In this document: positions 57,991-64,000 of the stretch, in pieces
Layout: every line of letters begins with the position of its first letter
Numbering within the stretch: the first letter of the stretch is position 1
Source of the DNA: Bidens hawaiensis
Taxonomy: Eukaryota; Streptophyta; Magnoliopsida; Asterales; Asteraceae
Assembly (NCBI GenBank): GCA_021521415.1
Contig: JAIQDT010000192.1
Location: 1,736,001-1,800,000 of the forward strand
Length of the DNA: 64,000 nucleotides
Direction of reading: 5' to 3'
The notes under the pieces: model-generated
The model's input: the letters and a program-made list of their open reading frames with translations, nothing else
Told to the model about the DNA's origin: nothing
The model's database searches: none
Made by a program: the position numbers and the translations under genes

Positions 57991-58009
57991 GAAAATGAAT
58001 TTTGAAAAA

Positions 58010-58160
58010 CAACGCACTCACACTATTTTGGACTTTTTAATAATTTTTATTTTTATATTTTTTTAAAGAGATAAAGACAACGCGCGCACACTATTTTTGA
58101 CTTTTTGATATTTTCAGATAAAAATAACGCGCGCGCACTATTTTGACTTTTTGATATTTT
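58010..58160. repeat. CACTATTTT-GACTTTTTGATATTTT tandem units
   Basis: Three imperfect units begin near 58012, 58080 and 58127, two preceded by alternating CG-rich tracts (AACGCGCGC...). They lie beside the purine tract that follows the RNase H remnant. Confidence 0.7.
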
Positions 58161-58217
58161 CTCCCCCTAAATTTGTGCAAATTAAACAAAAATGTACAAA
58201 TTTATTCCCAAAAAGAC

Positions 58218-58403
58218 TCAAACCTCGAAACGGAGCATTTTAAGAAAACCAACAAGCACATTAAATTTTGTTTTTCCGACCGGTTTAGTAAATAAGTCCG
58301 CCACATTGTTATCAGTGTGGACTTGTTCAAGACGAGTCAGGTTTCGATCGAAACAGTCACGAATAAAATGAATTTTAATATCGATGTGCTTGGTTTTGAA
58401 TCT
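58218..58403 (-). pseudogene. Copia RNase H C-terminal remnant
   Basis: The minus strand reads KTKHIDIKIHFIRDCFDR, then EQVHTDNNVADLFTKPVGKT and FLKMLRF before a stop at 58218-58220. This is the standard end of copia pol. It begins within about 10 nt of the primer site, so a deletion has fused the element's start to the end of pol. Confidence 0.88.
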
Positions 58404-58407
58404 GGAT

Positions 58408-58425
58408 CAGTGCTCTGATACTAAT
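58408..58425 (-). other. Primer-binding site, tRNA-iMet type
   Basis: Minus strand: LTR end CTTACA, then ATTAGTATCAGAGCAC, one mismatch from TGGTATCAGAGC. Confidence 0.8.
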
Positions 58426-58665
58426 TGTAAGTCCTGAATCTGGATCACTACAATTATGATATCAATATAACAAGTATAGGTGCGGAATACCTATACTCGG
58501 TGATTCAAGAACACGAAAGACGAGAACACAATATTGCTTCAAAACACACGTATATTATTGAATACGTCAGGTGCTTAAGCACTACAATACTTGATTACCA
58601 AATGACTAGGAATGAACAACCAAAACCCTATACATAATATAACTATATATGGGGACACCATCTAC
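58426..58665 (-). repeat. 5' LTR of Sirevirus-like element, truncated
   Basis: Matches 52373-53104 minus the TRIM. The outer ~130 bp present in the other LTR (CATCTACAAATCCGG...CCCAACA) are missing, and unrelated AT-rich DNA follows, so no TSD can be found. Confidence 0.82.
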
Positions 58666-59507
58666 TTATTCTAAACCTCTGCCTTTCCTCTTCACATGGT
58701 GAGAATTTTGGTCAATTAAAACTTGAGTTAAATTGTTAATTAATTAATTCTATTTATTTGATGATGTGCAGGTATTAATATCCAACTTATGAGAAGGAGT
58801 GTTTGATTTAATTGATAGTGACACATATTACAGGTCATTCTCGATGTTTAGTAAACTGGTTTGTGTTTGTTTTTTGGTGACATGTGTAAATCAGTGATAC
58901 ATTACGGCTTGGCTTTGTGGTTATCCTTGAAGTCTTAAACGCTATTTTATCCCAACTTTTATAATGTTTTTACTTACCTGTTGACCACATTATTAACATA
59001 GAGTGCATCCTTTGGTCTTAGTCGCATTGCATTTTGGTTTACAGTTCATATTATTGACATAGTTGTGATGGTAGCCGGAGCTTAATTAATAGCTTGAATG
59101 GGTTAAAGCCTGCAATTGGGTTTAACAGGATAATGTGTTAAAAAACCCTTTGATTATTAAAGTTGTGATGGTTTTTCGAGCTTTATGGGCGATAATGTTG
59201 TCTGAGCCTCTTAGGTTCCTATTTTCTATTGCTTGAATGGGTTAAAGACGGTAATTTTGTCTAACGGGTGAAAGTGTGTCCGTATGGTTCAACCGAACAT
59301 AATCACTTTAGCTAAAAGTTTTATAGGCGATGATGTTATGTGAGTGTTTTGGTTCCTCTTTTAACTAGCTTCAAATGGGTCAAGACTTTAATTGTGTTAA
59401 ATGTGTAAAGGTGTAAACCCGTCAGCTTCAACTAACACCAACCCCTTTTGGTAAACGGGTTAGTAGTGTTTCTCTTTTCTCTCGGCTTTGTACTGCCACC
59501 ACCTCCA
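58666..59507. other. AT-rich interior of a Helitron, no gene
   Basis: Repeated phrases (GCTTGAATGGGTTAAAG at about 59092 and 59231; TTTTATAGGCGATGATGTT-like at about 59184 and 59320) suggest degenerate duplications of about 140 bp. No coding signal. It leads into the Helitron terminus at 59537. Confidence 0.5.
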
Positions 59508-59537
59508 CCCCCGCAACGCGAGGGGTTAAAATTCTAG
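59508..59537 (+). mobile_element. Helitron 3' terminus, plus strand
   Basis: Imperfect hairpin CCCCCGCAACGCGAGGGG, then TTAAAATT and CTAG|T (59534-59538). The upstream start was not found; the Sirevirus-like element may be inserted within this Helitron. Confidence 0.7.
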
Positions 59538-59624
59538 TTAAAATACAATTATAAACTATAACATTGAACACCATGTGTGAAAACTAATTTGTTTTATTAC
59601 CAGTAAACATTAATTCAGTTATTC

Positions 59625-60000
59625 AGAGTTTATCTCCTATGTCAATTAAACATGTTGCACGACCCTTCACTTGCACTATTCCTTCACCAGCAATATCCCG
59701 CAATTGGCTTTTAAGCTCCTCGCAAAGTTTTTGAAGCTGTTAACTATGAAATGTGAGCAAAGTATACTATTTAAGCAATGTAATATAAAGTTTAAAGAAT
59801 AAAGAAATCATACATACCTCTGAGTTAACTATGCTTTCCTCTTGATACATCTGGTTTTGATCTTGAGAAAATTGCCAAAATCAATTGTAGTGAAAATCAT
59901 ATATAGAGTATAAATAACAACTAAATTATTATTAATATTGGACTTGTTTGATAAAGGCATGCATTTCATCGAGCGCCTTGTCAGCAAAACGAAATCAAGG
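59625..60000 (-). other. Possible exons of an unrecognised gene fragment
   Basis: Minus strand: about 59980-59935 reads DKALDEMHAFIKQVQ. A stretch at about 59862-59820 reads DQNQMYQEESIVNSE before a GT donor. After an AG acceptor, 59740-59625 reads LQKLCEELKSQLRDIAGEGI then VQVKGRATCLIDIGDKL and stop. The pieces share a coiled-coil flavour and have splice-like borders, but I do not recognise the protein. It lies just outside a Helitron 3' end, so it is host sequence or a fragment moved by an older element. Confidence 0.3.
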
Positions 60001-62999
60001 TCATGCAAATAGCCCACCTATAGGAAACAACAATGACGAACGACCTACCATGAAAGAAAAATCAAACACCGAAGCAAAGGCAAATTTAATTACCGAAAGA
60101 GAAAAACCAACTAAGTGTCGATCAATCCACGAATTAGACAAAGAAACCAATTAGGAGGGTGTGTGGTGAGCGACGGAAGCTGGAATGCTAAAATGATGCA
60201 GAGTTTGCTTCTAAACCGGCATGAGCCGAATGAGGATTTGATCGATGATATGGTACTCCTTGATGGGAAGTGAGCGGATGCAGAGTTAAGCTTACGCTAC
60301 GTGTAAAGAAAGTGGAAACAACAATTGTTTTGCACAACTGGTAATGCATTGTACAACCACAACAGTAACTTGTACAACCTGATGAAGCACAATTCTCCCA
60401 ATATTGTATAAATTTATTTATTATCCAAAATGCAATTTGCAAATGATTAATTTAAATGCAATAGGCTACCGTGTCATTGTTATAGAAATCAAAGGCAAAA
60501 GGTACTAGGGGATACGAATAAAGGCTAAAACAAGAGTAGCCACGATGTATAAACATATCCAAATATAAATTCGTTGACCATTAAAAGCATACACTAAATA
60601 TCTCCTAGTTACCAAAAGGCTTGTGACCAGTGCCCAGGGGTACTAAAGTGTATGATAAGATGAAGTCTTTTTCAAGTTGTAAGGGTTCAAGTTTCATGGT
60701 TGACAAAATAATAAAATTTCGATTGAAATTGGACGTTTAACATGTAATCCTGGAAAAAGAGAATCCGTAGTAAAGGGGAGTACCCACGGGAATATGAACT
60801 TAAAGTTTCACTGTTTTGTATTTAAAATATACAAATCATAATTTTACAGATTCATTTGTAATTACAATACTTTACATTGTCTTAAATCATTATTTGATTT
60901 TTGAACTTTTAAAAGTGTATATTTGTGTCTGTTATTCCCCAACATTGCTTCATATTCCTATTTGTTACCCACCTCAAAACGTCAATTCATTCACCTTTGA
61001 GATCTTATTTTTCAGCTCAAATGACTCCCACCCTTACAAACCATAACCGTAGCTCAAGGCTAGCTTAACTTTCCGTTCAGTGTTGCTTTAGCCACTCTAG
61101 CCATTTTTGTGGTTAAGGCATAGGCACCAATCGAAGCAGCTTTCGATATTATTCTTTTATACATGTTCCTAACTCAATTTCAAAGACTCAAAAGTATATT
61201 AGAAATGAAGTACTTTTATCTGTTAGTTTAAAAATAAATAGAAAATTTAACTATTGTTTTGTGTCTGATTATTGATATCGTGCTTATCTATTAGGTCAAG
61301 GAAAATACATACAAACATTTTGATGAATTCTCTTCGGATGATTGTATTAGATTAGTCAACAGAAGCACAATTTTGATGTACCAACTTCTCTTTTTAATCC
61401 TTTTTGTGAATTTGTTAGTTAACTAACAACGTCAAAAATATGATTGGAAGTAATCTTGTGATTGTATATCACCCGAATACAAATTTTATGTTATTATTAT
61501 TTTTTTCAACAACAAAATTCTACCTTTACTTTCACTTTTAAGAATATAAACGCACAACCTTACACTTGTGAGAGGGGACGCCATACCACTAAACCAATAG
61601 TTCATGAGTAAGGTGAAGACGTGAGGCAAGGCGGACAATTTCTTTGATAAATTCCAATTTCATTTAACTTTCAAGTCCTTATATAAAATCTAATCCAAAT
61701 CCAATTGGAGAAGAACATGCATGATGGGAGGCAAGGCAGTAAGGCTAAGATGAAGATGCGAGGCAGAATTCGAGATGGGTAAGAAGTTCGATTCAGTATG
61801 GTCATCCTTAATTGGAGAAGCCACAATGAAAGGTTAGCAGGAGTGAAACCAGAGGGGATGCAAGAGAACGAAAATACCACAGCCTATCGGGACGATAAAT
61901 CAAAACAGGAGGAGCAAGATGCACTCCATACCTCACTAATAAAGTTAAAGCATAACACAAAACACAACAAAACTTAACAGGTTAAAGGCCTGTCCCAAAA
62001 GTTCATTTTGTTCACGAATTTATTTTGAGAAAGATCTAACCTTGCTTTTGTATGAGATCTATGACTGTTTAAAAAAAAAAGAAAAAAAAATCTTCTAGCT
62101 AAATCATAAACAGAACTACTAGGTCCGGTTTTAAGGCTTAATCTGAATGTTTCAAAAATCTAATTAACAAAAAAAAAACAAAATTAACCACAAAAGCAAC
62201 ACCTTGCTGCTATTCAGAGCCCTCCAACGACCTTGGCAAGATTCGAGTCAGATTTGGTTAAAAAAAACAGGTATGTTTTTGTTATGGTATTGCTTAATTA
62301 ACTTGGCTCACTTTTTGCCTCTTGGCACTTGAGGATCATGAGCAAGACCACACGTGCAATGTATATTTTATGCAGGGTGTCGTGTCCTTTGTCTTCTATT
62401 CTTGGCTCAGATCAGACCATGCCAGTCTAACTAAAACAAACCAAACCAAACCACATTCTCACTTTTAAAAATCAAAACCAAACCAAAAAACTATCTAACT
62501 GCAATCCTTATATCACTTTAAACATGAAGCTTCAAACTTCAATTTCAAATGGAACAACACATCAATCTTATATGATCCAGCACAATCAGAGCCAACAAAC
62601 AAGTGATCATAAATTCGGAATAATATAACAAAGATCAAATGATCTGAAATTTGACAAACAGCAGCAATAAATTAAAACTAGATCATAAATTCCTCAAAAA
62701 ATTTCACAACCACAAATTGAAATGAAATCAACACCCACCCCGGTGACAGCACTCCTTCATATTGCGCCTAAAATCTCTATTTTTGCTAATATTTCACGTT
62801 TACCATCACTCAGCCCCCATTACACAATCATCAAATTGATAATATTTCAATTTCAAACCAGAAAATATATTTTCTTTTATGATACAGATTTACAGAACAA
62901 TGAAACAGACTCAAACTTATGCATTCATTCGATCTACACACAAACCGAATCCAGATCTAAATTACTCCATCAATGCTTCTTAATTATGCATTTCTGAAG
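60001..62999. other. Spacer, nothing recognised
   Basis: AT-rich with scattered stops. Short frames (for example 60816-61046 plus and 62722-62997 plus) have no domain, splice context or homology I can name. Confidence 0.5.
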
Positions 63000-64000
63000 A
63001 AACACTAGGTGACCCCGGCAGATTACGGATAATCTTAGGGTTAAGTAGATGTTTCCCACGAGGGTTAGGTCCGGCAAAGATGGTTATTCTTCTGATAACC
63101 TGCAAAACAGACACCGTGAGCTCGTCACTGAGAAGGGGGGTACCTCCTTGTGACCACCCTCCGGCGTGAGAATCAGACTAGATTGCTCTGAATATAAATG
63201 TATATTAAGAGAAATAGCTAGAGCAGATAAGATATGTGATGGTATAAGATAGTATATGAGAGTATATGATACCGTTCCAAGGTGTTGGAGTATTTATAGC
63301 CGAAGGTAGGTTTCCAAGCAGGTACAGCCAGCTGTGTAATATTCCTTTTCTACCAACTGTGGGCTACGCACGTGCCATGCTGGTGGTTGGTGGGTAGGCA
63401 GCGGCTGATAGTGACATGGCCGGCTGTGTACTATTCCTTTTCCACCAACTGCAGGCTATGTACGTGCCACGACAAGGGTTGGTGAGTAGGCAGCGGCTGA
63501 TAGTGACGTTAAGTACTAGAGCGTGCTGCTCGTCGTACTGTTGTCAGTGAACTGTCACTGCTTTGGTCAGATCTTGTCCATACCTTGGCAGGTATAGTAC
63601 AAAAGATCCTCCAGAAGCGTACGGACTGGCTCATTTGGGCGGGAGTATTCCCGCCTTGCTCATTCCTTCTTCAGGTGACATTACTGAATTATTGAGAGTT
63701 AGTGCCTTGTGCGTGTAGCCTTACTGTGACAATCGTCAATTTCAGGTTAACTCCGTTAACTCAACTCCGTCAATTCAAACTTAAGATCACTGAATCTATA
63801 ACACACACTTCATTACATTTAAACTAGGGTTTAAATGACGCTTAACACTTACTACATGTGTAGTCTTTCGGGATTTGCACCGAAACGCAAACGAGTTGAC
63901 GCAAACGATTGAGGATTAAACGAAAAACGTCAACATAATAATTATGTGATAATTATGTGTTAACATATGTGTTACTTGATTATATTGTGTGTAATGCTAG
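63000..64000. repeat. GC-richer repeat region with a ~93-bp tandem duplication
   Basis: CCGGCTGTGTA(A/C)TATTCCTTTTC...GGCAGCGGCTGATAGTGAC occurs at about 63326-63415 and 63419-63508. The surrounding 63000-63900 resembles a retroelement LTR or leader in composition (GGGGGGTACCTCC, AACTCCGTTAACTCAACTCCG), but no second copy or boundary is within the window. Confidence 0.55.

Larger units (their letters stand above)
52373..58665 (-). mobile_element. Sirevirus-like copia element with gag-pol deleted and an extra 3' ORF
   Basis: Minus-strand order: truncated 5' LTR (58665-58426), tRNA-iMet-type primer site, the last part of copia RNase H (58403-58218), a purine tract (58172-58159), a spacer with tandem repeats (58150-56300), a long uncharacterised ORF (55777-53266), a second purine tract, and the 3' LTR (53236-52373). 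The LTRs align from TGTAAG...CCATCTAC. Almost all of gag-pol is missing between primer site and RNase H. An extra ORF downstream of pol in a copia element is typical of the Sirevirus genus. A TRIM sits in the 3' LTR. Confidence 0.82.

Overview
The window is plant nuclear DNA, very probably from a eudicot and most likely from the daisy family (Asteraceae). The reasons are intron-split genes, AT-rich spacers with long (TA)n tracts, and retroelement and F-box/LRR families that resemble those I know from Asteraceae; the family-level assignment is recalled resemblance, not a search. Only one gene looks intact: a five-exon alpha/beta-hydrolase gene on the minus strand (10088-13625). An F-box/LRR gene (38640-40006) is present with two reading-frame breaks, and a 44-codon secreted-peptide-like ORF starts at 45412. 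Nearly everything else is transposable-element DNA, and most elements can be bounded exactly by terminal motifs and target-site duplications (TSDs).

Layout. 1-3.7 kb: spacer with a tRNA-Ala(AGC) pseudogene that lost its T arm. 3.77-9.18 kb: a Ty1/copia element with 165-bp LTRs, non-canonical TA...CA ends and a TTTAT TSD; a hAT element sits inside its gag and holds a Helitron end. 9.3-9.8 kb: an ATATCGG-rich repeat. 10.1-13.6 kb: the hydrolase gene. 14.1-37.2 kb: a 5'-truncated Ty3/gypsy Athila-like element on the minus strand, broken by three insertions: an LTR-bounded insertion (15234-19680, TSD TGATG) carrying a Helitron and a MITE, a complete gag-protease-only Athila-type element (24658-32503, TSD ATCAT), and a solo LTR (33791-36024, TSD AGATC). 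37.5-38.6 kb: tandem repeats and a Helitron end. 38.6-40.0 kb: the F-box/LRR gene. 42.4-51.3 kb: two Mutator-like elements (9-bp TSDs), a Harbinger-type element with a decayed Myb/SANT-like ORF1 (TAA TSD) and two hAT elements (8-bp TSDs). 51.8-59.5 kb: two Helitron ends flanking a deleted Sirevirus-like copia element, with a 478-bp TRIM element inside its 3' LTR. 59.5-64 kb: mostly spacer, with possible gene fragments and a duplicated repeat.

The most unusual feature is the 3' half of the outer Athila-like element. Between integrase and the 3' LTR it repeats a module: one or more palindromes of the type GCACGG(N2)CCGTGC, then a TATA-like box (in one case a splice donor), then a small ORF. The same palindromes lie in the U3 regions of the LTRs. 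This looks like a set of internal U3-like promoters driving several accessory ORFs. The second most unusual feature is the Sirevirus-like remnant: its tRNA-primer site joins directly onto the end of RNase H, so nearly all of gag-pol is gone, while a long uncharacterised ORF in the env-like position lies against the 3' LTR.
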